Positions 1 through 11,265 of a stretch of 64,000 bases of DNA are shown here, one piece after another. Under the pieces are notes generated by a model. The model worked only from the letters and a program-made list of their open reading frames with translations, ran no database searches and was not told the DNA's origin. Source of the DNA: Cavia porcellus. Lineage: Eukaryota; Chordata; Mammalia; Rodentia; Caviidae. The position numbers and the translations under genes are program-made. The stretch lies in contig NW_026947496.1 of assembly GCF_034190915.1 (NCBI RefSeq), positions 56,616,501-56,680,500 on the forward strand, read 5' to 3'. The first letter of the stretch is position 1, and each line of letters begins with the position of its first letter.

Positions 1-90
1 TTTTTCCTTTTTATCGGTACCGGGGATCGAACTCACGACTGCCTGCTTGCAAGGCAGGTGCTTATGCCGCTGAGCTAAATCCCTAGCCCC
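1..90 (-). mobile_element. ID-type tRNA-derived SINE, antisense
   Basis: The reverse complement begins GGGGCTAGGGATTTAGCTC and continues through tRNA-like A-box and B-box sequence (GTTCGATCCC) into an A-rich tail, seen here as the leading T-rich bases. The window may cut the tail. The same sequence recurs near 8.5, 9.5, 23.2, 41.1 and 61.9 kb, so it is a dispersed family and not a tRNA gene. SINEs of this type have an internal RNA polymerase III promoter and are mobilised by L1 proteins (family knowledge). Confidence 0.85.
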
Positions 91-1844
91 TGGCTTAGTA
101 TTTTCAATAATCTACATATATCCTCTCTCCTTTATTTAAATCATATCTAGACTACTGATAATATCCAACAGAAAGTAAACATTTTGAAAATATTTGTTAT
201 ACTGTATTGTTTAGGGAATAATGTCCAAATGAGAGTCAGTACATATTTCAGTACAGTTGAAATAATGGTTTTTATTCAGAATAATTTTGTCCCATGATTG
301 ATTGAAATTATAGATGTGAAACTCATAAATATGAGGCCCAAATTTGTATGCTTTTCCTTATTTTTGGTCTCTTTTGTCCTCTGAGTAAATATAGGCAAGT
401 AGAGTGAAAAATGTTAAACCAACTTTAAAGAGACTTCCACCCTTTTTCCTTAACTTTTAGTCAAATTTGACTGTCCATGGATAGTACAGAGTTTGAAATT
501 CAAGCCCACCACATAGGCTAATATTATTCTGTGAGAATCAATACCTCCAGGCAGCAGGGCGAGACAGCACATTGCTAGGTATGCTACTCACGCCTGTAAA
601 ACCCTAATGGCTCTAGTGTATAATGTGTATATTTTCATTAAATCATATCAGAATTCTGGTTACAGAAATTCAAGGTTGAAGCTAATTTCTCTTCCTAGTT
701 TAAAAATTTATTAGTAGAGAAATAACGTTATCAAAGGCACTACTGCTATGATATCAACTAGTTTGAGGAACCCAGGGAATTTTTCTTTGATATTTTTCTA
801 GAATTCCTCCCATCCATGAATTTGCTTTAAAGAGCAGGTTGTATTCAAACACATTAAGATCAACTTCTTTTCCCTTTCTTATGTTGTTTTAAAATAGACC
901 CTTAAGTTTCAGAACTTTGTTGGAACAAAAGTTTTCACTTGAGGTAAAGAGGGGCATAATTTGTTTTTCTATTCTTGATTAGCTAAATTTTGAGGTTGGA
1001 TCAAGTGATCACTATGCAAACTGAGAACCCATCTCTGTTCTCTGTATCAAATTCATCGTAGTTAACATGGACAGATGCTAAGAGAATCAATGCTAAATTG
1101 TCTCAAATTATGCCACACCTATGCTGAACTCTGTCCCCTTTGCATTAAAATGACAATACAGTGAAACTTGAAACTGTTTAGAATATAGCTAGGAAGATTT
1201 CCTACAGATGTTTTCCCAGACCAAGAAAATGAGCCAGTTAAGAGATCTAAGTTTCAGGCAGAAAAGATCTAACCACACAAGTCTCAGGCTTTGGAAAAGT
1301 GAGACAAGTGGCCAGCATATGATCTATCAAGTGGACATAGGTCAGGGAGTACTTCTAGCTTTGAGCACTCTTGTTTCCTATATTCATTAATTTCTTCATC
1401 AAGTGAAGAGATTGTTTTAAGCATTGTATATATTTCCAGATATGGAATAGGTGGTCAGGGGAATGTGGGTAAGCTGTTACTGAGGGAGAGACTCAAAACA
1501 AAAATAAATAGAACATTTAAAATCAGTGTTTGGTGGGAAGTGTATACCAAGGAATGAAGACGGTATGATAGTGAAGAACAGCCAGGATGGATACCATTGG
1601 TCAAGGTGATCAGGGAGGGTTCTCTGACATCAGTAGATATTGCAAATATCAGGAGATATATGAGATATTTCAAATATCAGGAAATGTTTGAAAAAATGGT
1701 ATAGAATGTCCTTCAAAAGTCCAAGTGTTAAACATTTGGTCTTCATTTTGGTACTATTTGGAGATGGTGGAACCTTTAAGTAATGAGGGCTTAGTCAGAA
1801 CATTTTAAGTTAGTAGGGCATGCCTTTGAAGAGACTTTGCTGTT
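91..1844. other. Unclassified stretch
   Basis: No gene, RNA or repeat family was recognised by eye. The short open frames here (for example 60 aa at 1208-1390) have no family features and are of the length expected by chance. Confidence 0.5.
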
Positions 1845-1848
1845 TCTG

Positions 1849-1879
<31 letters not shown>

Positions 1880-1908
1880 GTCTGTCTCGCCCTCTTTTCC
1901 CTCTCTCC
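1845..1908. repeat. TCTG/TC microsatellite
   Basis: Pyrimidine-rich simple repeat alternating TCTG and TC units, decaying into CCCTCTTTTCCCTCTC. The Ser/Leu/Cys-rich and Arg/Glu/Thr-rich translations over it are artefacts of the repeat. Confidence 0.9.
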
Positions 1909-2149
1909 ACTCATAAAGTACATGGTTTTCCTCCACCAAATGCTGCTTACCATTGTGCACTATCTCATCACAGGCTCCAAAACAAAACAAAAAAAATCAT
2001 CAGTTGTGAAAAGAAACCTCCAAAATTCTTCAGTCAAAATAGTCTTCATCATTATAAATCAATTATCTCAAGTATTTTTATAGTGATGAACATAGGAAGA
2101 GCTTTTAAGAATGAGAGGGTAGTAGTTAGTCAAGTAACTTTTTATTAAC

Positions 2150-2920
2150 AGCAACGTCTCTACTCAATCTCCAGGATCTTACTGCTAAGGAAGGGCTAAA
2201 ACTGGCCCCTCATCTGAAAGGAACCCCTGCCATTCTGTTTACCTGATAACTTTACAGGACCAGACCTTTCCTCATTCTTGCCATTCTAAGGGTCTGGGAG
2301 GCGATTATAGGTAAAAGGTTAACATACCCTTTTCCCCACTTGCATATGAACTTTTGGTTAATTGTAGGTAAATGGTTAAGATACCCCTTTTCCCACTTGC
2401 ATAAGAATATGAAGTTTTGGTTAATTCTTGAGCTCTGTTCCCTTGGTAACTTGATAGCATAAAGTTAGCAGTTGCTAGGCAACATTGCTAATGATAAAAT
2501 GACTCCCTATGGGACAATTACATTTAGACTGGGGAGAACATACCGGATACAAAGCCATAACTATGGACTTCTTAAAAGTGGTAAGAACTCTTGTAACTGG
2601 GCATGTTTCCTGGAAACTTTACCTATGTTGTTACCAGAAGAGATACTGGCTTTTACAAGGCAGAGCTTCTCAGAAATCTGCCTATTTGGTTCTGATCTTC
2701 TTGTACTTTAGCTATCACCTTGGGAGAGATGTAAGAAGACCATGACAGTTGAAACTTACAATACTGCAAGGATTCCTACACTTGTGGCCCTCCTGGGAGC
2801 TGTGCTTTCTAAATCTCTACCTTCTCATTATACTGAAAACATCTTGGCTCATGGTGAGTATGTCAGTCTGACTGTGTGCTTGAGCCTCAGAAAACCTCTA
2901 GCTCCTCTGTAGAGGAACAC
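2150..2920 (+). mobile_element. Putative LTR of an endogenous retrovirus-like element
   Basis: This block differs in composition from its flanks and resembles a retroviral LTR: a repeated enhancer-like unit near the left (2309-2425), TTGCTAGGCAAC-type sequence near 2473, and C/T-rich sequence with CTTGTGGCCCTCCTGG near 2780. I see no clear AATAAA signal, TG...CA boundaries or TSD, so the class and the ends are uncertain. It could be another kind of dispersed repeat. Confidence 0.35.
2309..2425. repeat. 57-bp tandem duplication, two copies
   Basis: A unit beginning AGGTAAAAGGTTAACATACC at 2309 recurs at 2366 as AGGTAAATGGTTAAGATACC. Both copies continue through CCACTTGCATA and end in TTTTGGTTAATT. 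The second copy has a small insertion. Tandem U3 enhancer repeats are common in retroviral LTRs, which fits the surrounding call. Confidence 0.8.
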
Positions 2921-3901
2921 TTAATGGATGTGGAACCTTTAGAAAAAAAGTTTTGTTGCAAAAGCCAAATGCAGTTTGATAGACCTGAATTGGGAGTAAA
3001 TCAACAAATTTAACCACCACCTGAAACTTGTTTCTTCTTTCTGCCATCTGCATAGTCTTATCTTCTCATTGTTTTCTTTAGATATTTGGTGGACTGATGT
3101 AGAAGAATCGAAGCATAGGATAGTATCTCCAGTCTCCTAGTTTCCATGGAACAATGAGCATGAAAATTATCAGGGATTATGTATCAAGCAGTCAAAATTT
3201 TTTCTACTTTGTAAAGGTACAAATAATTGCAAAAACAGCACATGCCCTCTACTATGAATGTCATTTTTAAAAAACAATAAGTAAAATGAAATCTTAACAT
3301 AGATGTAGGAAGTGAATAATTTTGAAGTTAAATAGATTCAGCTTTATGAAGCTTATAATGTGCAATGAGACACAAGCCCAAAATAGGTAGACATGAAGAA
3401 AATTCTGTCTTAAAATCCTGTTTTGTTTTTCTTGTTGTTGTTGGCAATTAGGAGAAACCCATCATAGACTGACACTGTGATCTAGTGTTTGGGATCCCTG
3501 GACCAGATGTCTTCAAAGTTGCTTTTTATTTGAGATACACAGATTCAAATCTTACTCACTCTACAATCTCATTTCTATTGAGAAACTTGCTGCAGTATCA
3601 CTGGGCAATCGCTCTTCTCTGAATTATTTATATAAATGAAATCAATACCACACAAACTCAACTTTCCTCAAACTGTATCTTATATCATTAGCTAAATATC
3701 TCCATTGTGATCAACCTCTCAATCCATTAAGATCCTTAAAGAAAAGGAACAACCATTGCCTTAATTTCAACCTAGCAGTTATTTAGCAAAATCAGAGGCT
3801 AGAAGATGGCAAGCTTTTCCTTTAAAAGGCCAGATAGTATTTAAAGTGTTAGGGGTCTCTGTTGCAGTGGCAACTCAGCACTAAAGTAGCCACTGACAAT
3901 A
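2921..3901. other. Unclassified stretch
   Basis: AT-rich sequence with no recognisable gene or repeat family. Confidence 0.45.
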
Positions 3902-3969
3902 GGTAAATAGATTGCTATGACTGTTTTCCAGTGAAGGTAAACAGATTGCTATGACTGTTTTCCAGTGAA
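3902..3969. repeat. 34-bp tandem duplication, two copies
   Basis: The unit from GGTAAATAGATTGCTATGAC to TTTTCCAGTGAA (3902-3935) is followed directly by a second copy (3936-3969) that differs at one base (T to C at the seventh position). The head-to-tail arrangement without spacer suggests a recent slippage or repair duplication. Confidence 0.95.
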
Positions 3970-5689
3970 ACTACATACAAAAGAAAGAAGCAGGCTGGAT
4001 TGGCCTTTGGCCCAACTCCTGTTCTAGGAGGGGAAAGAACAGGTTGTTTACCTCATGTTCTATAGCCAAGTAAGGTAACTAATTCACAGAGATCTAAGAG
4101 ATATTTCAAAATAACTAGAAAAGAGGAGCCTGTGCATTTCCAATGCAGAAATAAAAATACATGAGGAGATGGAAATGCCAAGACTCTGATTTTGTTATAT
4201 ATCATAGATATTAATTAAATGATAATAATATACCCCATAAATATGCATACAAATTAGGAGTTAATTAAAAATAAAGAGATAAGAAACAAAAATGAAAGTG
4301 GGAATACTGCAAAAATAAAAAAGGAAGAACAAATGGAAAAGGAAGAGAAAGGTTTGATTTCTGTGATTACAAGTAAATAATTGAGTACGATGCAAGAATG
4401 TCATATATGTAGAATCTTAACAGTTTTTTTTTTTTCTGAAACTAGACTGCTTGCACAAAAAGAGATTCACATAATATTAGGCTCGATTTTTTGGGTAGCA
4501 TTCACATACTTTATTTTTTTTTAAAGCACTCTAGACGGCTGTTGCAAGAAACAGTATATAAACTTTGGTGATTGATTCATTGATTGATTGATCTGAGTGC
4601 TGTCCTACTGTTTTTGAAACATTTTAAATTGTCAGCAGTGGTTCTATCCCACTGTGCAGAAATTAGAGGCAGCTGCCAGTTTGTATTCTTACATGACAGC
4701 TTGATGCAAGCCTATTGTTTTAAGGTACTTTGTCCCCAGGGTACTGGATAAGAAATGATGGCCGACAACTGGTGACTTCAACTCTGTTTATTTGTATGGG
4801 AGTTACAGGAGAGCACATCTTTGCAATCCCTGCCCCACAGCTCATATTTAAGGAAATGGCATACATCAAGCTGTCACCAAGTACCTTTGAAATAATGTAT
4901 TTCACAGAAAGACATTTATTAATAGAACCAGAAAAGGTAGTGTTTTGTTCTTACTGTTTGAAACAATATCAGTGCAAGTTTCTATTGCCTAACCATTATG
5001 CCCTTATATTTAAGGTAATGTGATTACAACTTGAAGAACATTTTTTCCGTTTAAGGTAATGTTTCAGACCTCTAGTAAATAATTCCCAGGAAATGGTCTC
5101 TAGTTAGGAATAAATTGTCTGTTCTAATAAATGATTGAATGACAGAAATATAAACAAACCAATAATCACCACTGAACATTCTGTAATATGTTGGGTGATA
5201 TGAAGTTGGAGAATACAGTGCTTGGATATTTACATATTGGAACTGTAATATGATACTTCCTTTTGGAGAATCACAAACTCGCCACACATCATTTGTGTGG
5301 AGGTTCTTGCAAAGCATGGTACTTTAATGGGACAATCATCCTTGTGGCCACTGCTGTCCTTTGCCAAAAGCCAACCCACTCTACAGCGGCCAAAGAGAAT
5401 ATAGTGCAGAATCTCTTCTAGCATTTGAATCTATGAGAAGTTGCACAAAGATAGAAAATGCACATTTTTTCAATGTTCATGCCTTTGAATGTTGTCAGTT
5501 CCTGTGACCCATGTCCTTCGGGCCACCCTGTGCCCTGTCCCCTCCCAAAACCTCTAGGCTTCCTTGGATGCTGTAAGCTAGTCCTCACACTTCCAGTACA
5601 TTCCGGTCTAAGTCAGCCAGAATCAGTTTCTGTTGCTTATCAGGAAAGAATCCTCACTGGCTAAAAGAGGGAGTAAGAATTTGAAGGAA
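3970..5689. other. Unclassified stretch with a short TGAT repeat
   Basis: It contains a short (TGAT)n run near 4568-4592 and a T run near 4424. A 97-codon open frame at 4730-5023 and an 81-codon frame at 5072-5317 show no domain, signal peptide or family motif that I recognise. Confidence 0.45.
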
Positions 5690-5855
5690 GTGAGGTATGG
5701 TGCCACATGCCCGTAAACTCAGTTCTTCAGAAGGCTGAGGCAGGAGAGTTGCTGCAAGTTTTTAGGCCAGCTGTGCTATATAGTGAGCTCAAGGCCAGCC
5801 TGAACTGCATTTTTGAGACCTTGTCTCAAAAATGGAGAACAAACGAAGCAAACAG
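5690..5855 (+). mobile_element. B1-type (7SL-derived) SINE
   Basis: It reads TGGTGCCACATGCCCGTAAA, then AGGCTGAGGCAGGAG, then TCAAGGCCAGCCTGA, then GACCTTGTCTCAAAAA, which is the Alu/B1 order of motifs derived from 7SL RNA. The tail is a short A-rich tract. It is substantially diverged. It pairs in inverted orientation with the B1 at 5933-6095. Confidence 0.8.
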
Positions 5856-5932
5856 AGAATTTTAAGGAAAATAACAATTGAAGTTCCTTATACCCTTCCT
5901 GGAAGAACTATAAATACCACGTCAAAATGATC

Positions 5933-6095
5933 TTTTTTTTTTTTTTTTTTTTTCTGGAGACAGGGTGTCCCTCCATGATTCAGGCTAACTGAGCTCACTA
6001 TGTATGAAGCCCAGACTGGCCTTGAACTCCTAGTGATCTTCTTACCTCAACCTCTTGAGAGCTGGGGTTACAGGCATGCACCACCACACCTGTCT
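5933..6095 (-). mobile_element. B1-type (7SL-derived) SINE, antisense
   Basis: A long T run (the A tail of the antisense element) is followed by TGGAGACAGGGTGTCCCTCC, CTGGCCTTGAACTCCTAGTG and GGTTACAGGCATGCACCACC, the reverse complement of a B1 monomer. It lies about 80 bp from the plus-strand B1. Confidence 0.9.
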
Positions 6096-7071
6096 GAAAT
6101 CATTTTTATTAAGTATAAAAATGCTCATAGAAATATTAAAGGCTGCTAAAAATGCTTTGGACTGAGGAAAAAAACTTTTAAAAAATCAGTAATTGTTCTT
6201 TAATAAAGTTTACATAGTTTCTGTGTGCTACACATTGTTTGATGAACACAGGAAAATGCCCATTTGCCTTAGAACAGTCTGTAAAAGTAATAGAACCCAT
6301 AAAAATAAGATCCATACAGTTATGTGCCTTATTTTATAGGGGAATTAGATAGGAAGTTGAGTGACTTTCCCTCTCAAGAAATCTGCGGGGATATGGGATT
6401 TCATTAGTCTTTTCTAGGCATCTTTCTTAAAATACTCTCAGTACTTCTGGACTTAAGTCAATCATCGGTGATTTACTAAGTGTTCTGTGTTCCGTTGCTT
6501 GCTTAACTCTAACTTTTTACCTCTAAGTTCCTGCCTTATTTATGCCCTACTCTGAATTATTATTTCAACTATCTGAATGACGTATTTTTTTCTTTTTTGG
6601 TGGGGCAAAGGGGGTTAGTATGTTCTAATGTGGACAAATAAGCTTTCCAAAAAGTATCTTCTGGTTCAATAGTTTCTACATTGAATATGGTAATGTGACT
6701 CTTAATGAAAACATTTCTCTCTCTCATTCTGATGAGTCCTTATCTCTATTAAAAATGATTAAATAACCGAATCATGATCCGTTCTCTTTAGGTGAAAATG
6801 AGTTCTGCATTCGTAATTTAAATATATAGCCTTAGAAATGTACTTCTTTGCTTTCTGTGCACTACATTCTATGGGGAGTAATTACATGCTTTCCCTGTTC
6901 AACAGCAATGGACTTGTAAAGCAATAATACTCTAATCAATGCCTTATGCTTATGAGCAGCCAGACTATCATTCCCTTTAATTTGCAGTACACTGACTTCT
7001 CAGAGGAGCATAAACGAATGAGAGCCGGTTTTCTTTCTTAACTGTAATTGTGTGTTTACCTTTAACCCTAG
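6096..7071. other. Mostly unclassified; possible MIR remnant near 6290-6400
   Basis: The section near 6330 (TTATTTTATAGGGGAATTAG, then GTGACTTTCCCTCTCAAG) resembles the core of an antisense MIR SINE but is weak. Nothing else is recognised. Confidence 0.35.
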
Positions 7072-7132
7072 GATTTGATCACAACAAAGGCTGGATTGCT
7101 CCTTATTCTTCAATGGAACTTCGAGTTCATGG
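7072..7132 (+). other. Possible 61-nt exon with consensus splice sites
   Basis: A pyrimidine-rich run ends in CCCTAG at 7071 and a GGTAAGA donor follows at 7132-7138. The 61 nt between are open in two of three frames. One frame reads a 20-residue stretch FDHNKGWIAPYSSMELRVHG. I do not recognise the protein. A chance match to splice consensus in 64 kb is quite possible. If real, it would be an internal exon of a plus-strand gene whose other exons lie outside the window. Confidence 0.2.
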
Positions 7133-8264
7133 GTAAGATGCCTAATTGAAAGTGTACTCGGCCACCTGAACTCACAAAGATTAAGTAATTTAGGATGAAA
7201 AGCAGTTCCAGTGGTACTTTATAGGGACAATTATCCTTGTAGCAGCTTTGATTTTCTGAACCAGAAATGCAATTACAACACAATCTTCATCTAATACACT
7301 TTCAGAGAGAGCCAAGGAAGCATTCTTATATAGTAGAATTAATAGTGAAAAACACTTTAATAGTTGAATTTACCTTCCGTCACTAACCAGCCTGTAGTGT
7401 TGGGCAAATTCCTGGAACTGAAATTTAACTGTAAAATAAGCATAGTAAAATATAGTGGTCCCTTGGTTCATGATTGCATGTTTTTCCTATTTGGTTTGCA
7501 AACAGAAGAGTTTGACAAGATTTTGTTTTTGTTTTCAAATTCTGCTTTGGGTGACAAATATGATCATGACTATCTTTCCCCCATAACACAAATGTGGCCC
7601 TTTTTTTCAAAAATTGTAGAACAAATTAAGTTTGTGAACTGTGGTACCACTGTATGTGCTACATATTCTAAAGTGGATTTCATGTAGAATGTACAGTTAT
7701 AAAATCTTCTGGTTCAGTTTTTCTATATTGCATATGGTAAAGTGACTCCTAATGGTATAAACATTGGGAAATATAAAGCCTTCTGATAAAGAGCAAGGGT
7801 GCCAGCACATCAGAAGCTAAATATCACTTGATTTTAAAACAAATCCAGCCCTTACCTCATTCACTCTCTGGTGGACAGTCTTTCTCACCTATTTGAGTAT
7901 CAGTCATACCATTCAGGTACTAACCAGCTCCCAAATTGACATCAAGCACTTAGCAAAAGTGCTTCTGTTTTCCTAAAGCCTCAGTTCGGGGATAAATACT
8001 GAAGCATGAGGCACTGTCAGGAGTGCCACAGTACTGGGTTAGGGGCAGCATGTGATTGAAATGGTCCAATGAGAGCAAAGCTCAAGACTTCTTGATAAGA
8101 AGGGAAGAAGGTATCACATTTGCTCCAGAATGGATGTGCTGTGCAGATGTGAGCTGGGATTTACTGCAGCTATTTTGCTACCATAAGGGAAACTGGTAGC
8201 TGTCTTATGCTCTTAGTAACTTTTCTGAAAACAGGCATGTATAAGCATTAAAACTGTATTAATA

Positions 8265-8267
<3 letters not shown>
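7133..8267. other. Unclassified stretch
   Basis: It includes a 107-codon frame (7364-7687) with no recognised domain. No repeat family was identified. Confidence 0.4.

Positions 8268-8307
<40 letters not shown>
8268..8307. repeat. (TA)n microsatellite
   Basis: About 20 uninterrupted TA dinucleotides. It abuts a degenerate ID-type SINE on its right. Confidence 0.97.
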
Positions 8308-8313
<6 letters not shown>

Positions 8314-8315
8314 TT

Positions 8316-8383
8316 GTGGGTACTGGGGTACCTCATGATTGCCAGGCAAGCACTTAAATCACTGAAATAAACCCCCAGCCCTC
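8316..8383 (-). mobile_element. Degenerate ID-type SINE, antisense
   Basis: The segment GGTACTGGGGTACCTCATG...CCCCCAGCCC keeps the outline of the reversed ID element (tail side GGTACTGGGG, head side CCCCCAGCCC) but has lost much of the middle. It is older than the copy at 8540. Confidence 0.6.
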
Positions 8384-8526
8384 AATTTATATTCTCAACA
8401 TTATGAGGTATTAATTTTTTATCATTTAAGAATATAGTTAAAATGAAGTTTACAACCTTATTTCCCTATCCTCTAGCAAATCATAACTTATGAACCAGAG
8501 TTTAGAGAAAATTTGTTGGGACCATG

Positions 8527-8660
8527 GAAATATATTCTTCAATTTTTTTTTTGTCTTTTTCCTTTTTATCAGTACCAGGGATCGAACTCACGACTGCCTG
8601 CTTGCAAGGCAGGTGCTTATGCTGCTGAGCTAAGTCCCCAGCCCCTAGAAATATATTCTT
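8527..8660 (-). mobile_element. Young ID-type SINE with 13-bp target-site duplication
   Basis: The SINE proper is 8540-8645 (T-rich tail on the left, CCCCAGCCCC head on the right). It is flanked by identical GAAATATATTCTT at 8527-8539 and 8648-8660, a TSD typical of L1-driven insertion. It is nearly identical to the copy at 1-90. Confidence 0.95.
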
Positions 8661-9469
8661 GAAATATAAAAAAAATTTAGCAATATTTATTCTATAAAAT
8701 TTATCTTGCATAGCAATTTATATAAAATTGAATATCCAATTGAGTTAAAGTGGCTAGAAATCCTGTATCATTCACTGCTAGTTTTTTTCTTAGTGATTTC
8801 AGGCAAATTGTGCTATAACAGAATTGTCTACAGCATTTCATCTCTATATAGGATGACTGGGGTTCAACCTCAAATTCTGAAATGACGTAGTCTCTTCTTT
8901 TTTCTTTATTACCTCAAAGAGTATACACTTAAGCTACTATTTGTATAAAACTATTTCTGCCTATAATGATAATAATGCAGAACTCCTAATATGATATACC
9001 TAACACAAAATATACTTGGGTGTGAAAAGTATTTGTTATCGACTTTAATTTTGTGAAATATATTTTCTCATTTACTTTTTGTGAATTTTTCACTGGGTAC
9101 ATTCTTTCTTCAGTTTCCTGATTCAGTTTAATCTAGACTTCTCTAAGAGAACAAATAGTAACATGCAGAGACTATAATTAAATGTTGTTTCTTGGGGTTG
9201 CTATAGACTTGCCTATAAAAATGAAACTTATAGTAAAGTTCTAAGAAAATGCTTCGCTGTCAACTAATCTTTCCATTAGAGAGATCAGAAGGAAATGCAC
9301 GAATGTATTTGGGTCAAAACCAGGCGTTGAAGTGTTCAGATCAGAGAGGTCAATGGGGGTGTTGAAGTATACAGACACAGTAATAACAATTGTTGAAAGT
9401 CATCAAAAGCAATCTGTTCCTTTCATTTCATTTTTGCTTAATTTTTGCCAAGGAGGTGTCCATAAACCA

Positions 9470-10650
9470 TAGGTACATCTGCTTTTTAAAATAATAATCT
9501 TGGGCTGGGGATTTAGCTCAGCGGCATTAACGCCTGCCTTGCAAGCAGGCAGTGATGAGTTCGATCGCTGGTACCGATTTAAAAAATAATAATAATCTTA
9601 TGGCCATATAATTTTGTGTCATATAATTGATCCTTATGATGGGTACAATTCAATGGTCTTTAGTATAGTCAGAGTGGTGGAACTATCATCACAATTTTAG
9701 AACATTTTTTATTACTCACAAAAGCAGTTTTGTACCTGATTATTGATCACTTGTTATTTCTCCTCAAACATCTGAGCTTTTGGCAATTGCTAATCCATTT
9801 TTTATCTTTATAGATAGATATAAAGATTTGATACAAATGGAATTATAAAATATATAGTCTTTTGCAATTGGCTTCTTTTTGGAATATTTTATTTTCAATT
9901 TGTGATACCTAATAATTGCATTCATCTTGGGGAATATACATATATACATATGTATATTCTTGATCAGTTTTAGTCCCCTTTCTCCCCCTTTCCACATATC
10001 TACTTTCCCATCTCCACAAAGTCTACCTCTTTATTTTTGACATTTTTTTAAATTTTGCCATTCAAATTATTTTTTGGGTTTCTCATGTAGGAGAAACTAT
10101 GTGATACTTAACCTTACATATGTCTGATTGATTTCACTTAGAATTATGATCACAACTCATTTTTTCTACAAATGATTCAAATTTATCTTCCTTATGGCTG
10201 AGTAGTACTCTAAGTTTCTTTCATTTAGCATGTTTCCAAGTTCGTTGTCTATTTATATATTTCCTTTTGAGAAATGCTTGTTTAGTTGTATTGCCCAGTT
10301 TTAAACTGTGTTGATTCTCTGCTCTTCAGTTTTTAAAGTTTTTTGTGTGTTCTGGATATCAATCCCTTGCCAGATGTACAGTTTGCAAATATTCTCTCCA
10401 CTTGTATAGGATGTCTTCATACTCTATGACTTGTTTCCTTTGTTGTGCAGAAATTTTTAGTTTGATGTAACCCTATTTGTACCTATATTTGCTTTTATTT
10501 CCTGTTTTAGGAGTCTTATCCAAGAAAAGTAAATCTTTGACCAAACCAGTGTGCTAAACTCTTTTCCCAAAAGTTTCATGGTTTTGGGTCTTTTTAGAGT
10601 GTTTAATCCATTTTGAGTTAATTCCTGTAACTGTAAACTTTTGTTACTAT
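9470..10650 (-). mobile_element. Old L1 3' region, antisense, split by an ID SINE
   Basis: The plus strand shows the familiar reversed 3' part of an ancient mammalian L1: GGTACAATTCAATGGTCTTT, then TTGATTTCACTTAG, then GGCTGAGTAGTACTCTAAG, then GATATCAATCCCTTGCCAGA, then CCATTTTGAGTTAATTCCTG. All frames are full of stops. An ID SINE is inserted at 9502-9587. Confidence 0.8.
9490..9599 (+). mobile_element. ID-type SINE nested in old L1, with 12-bp TSD
   Basis: The sense element GGGCTGGGGATTTAGCTCAG...TCGATCGCTGGTACCGATTT at 9502-9587 is flanked by AATAATAATCTT at 9490-9501 and 9588-9599. Because it lies inside the old L1 it must be younger than that element. Confidence 0.93.
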
Positions 10651-11082
10651 GAACAAGAAGGAGACAAACAGAGTGGGAAGAATTTCTAGTTCACTGGATT
10701 CAAATATCAAATTTCTCAGTAGAAGGGGTATCTCTTTTCTATGTTTTTGACGTCTAAAATAAGTAAGCAGGAGTTACTATTGTAACTACACTTTTGATGG
10801 TAATAGAAGGGCTGTTTGGAAACATATCTCTAAGAAACATGGACATGAAACTGGGCCACTATTTAGAAAGGTATTCCAGGAGTCTGGGCAAGAGAAGACG
10901 GCGGCTTTGATAGGAAGATAGCAGTGTGAGTGTTTTGATAATTCTGGCAATGCTTTCTGAATACTTACCAAGAAAACATTATTGGAGGAAGAGAAACTAA
11001 GGAAGTGCCCATGTAACTGAATTTCTCATGGAAGAATGAAAAGTCTATAAAAGGAAAAACAAGTAACCAAGTTATACTTAAT
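10651..11082. other. Unclassified stretch
   Basis: No feature recognised beyond short chance open frames. Confidence 0.4.
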
Positions 11083-11265
11083 CAGTGGTCGTCAAAGTGC
11101 AGTACCTTCACCAGTAGCTCTGACATCACCTGGGAATTTACAATTAATTCATGTTCTCAGGCCTTGCTCAGACTTATTACATCAGAAACTCAAGGAAAGA
11201 GGAAGGGAGCAGAAATAATGGAAAGCCTTGTGATGATGATAATACATACCAGGGCTTGAGAACTG
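11083..11265 (+). mobile_element. MER5-like hAT DNA-transposon fossil
   Basis: It begins CAGTGGTCGTCAAAGTGCAG, continues CATCACCTGGGAATTTACAA, CTCAGGCCTTGCTCAGAC and ATCAGAAACTC, and closes with GGGCTTGAGAACTGCC, a diverged inverted match to its start. This order matches the MER5 (hAT-Charlie) non-autonomous family. Confidence 0.75.

Noticed and set aside
1..90. A tRNA gene (A-box and B-box-like sequence), here and at the other ID copies.
   Set aside because: Multiple dispersed copies with poly-A tails and TSDs show these are tRNA-derived SINEs; no complete cloverleaf is kept.
1805..2148. Overlapping frames of 61-103 codons on both strands.
   Set aside because: They run through a TCTG/TC simple repeat and then chance sequence; no domain.
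4730..5023. 97-codon plus-strand frame.
   Set aside because: No motif or supporting context.
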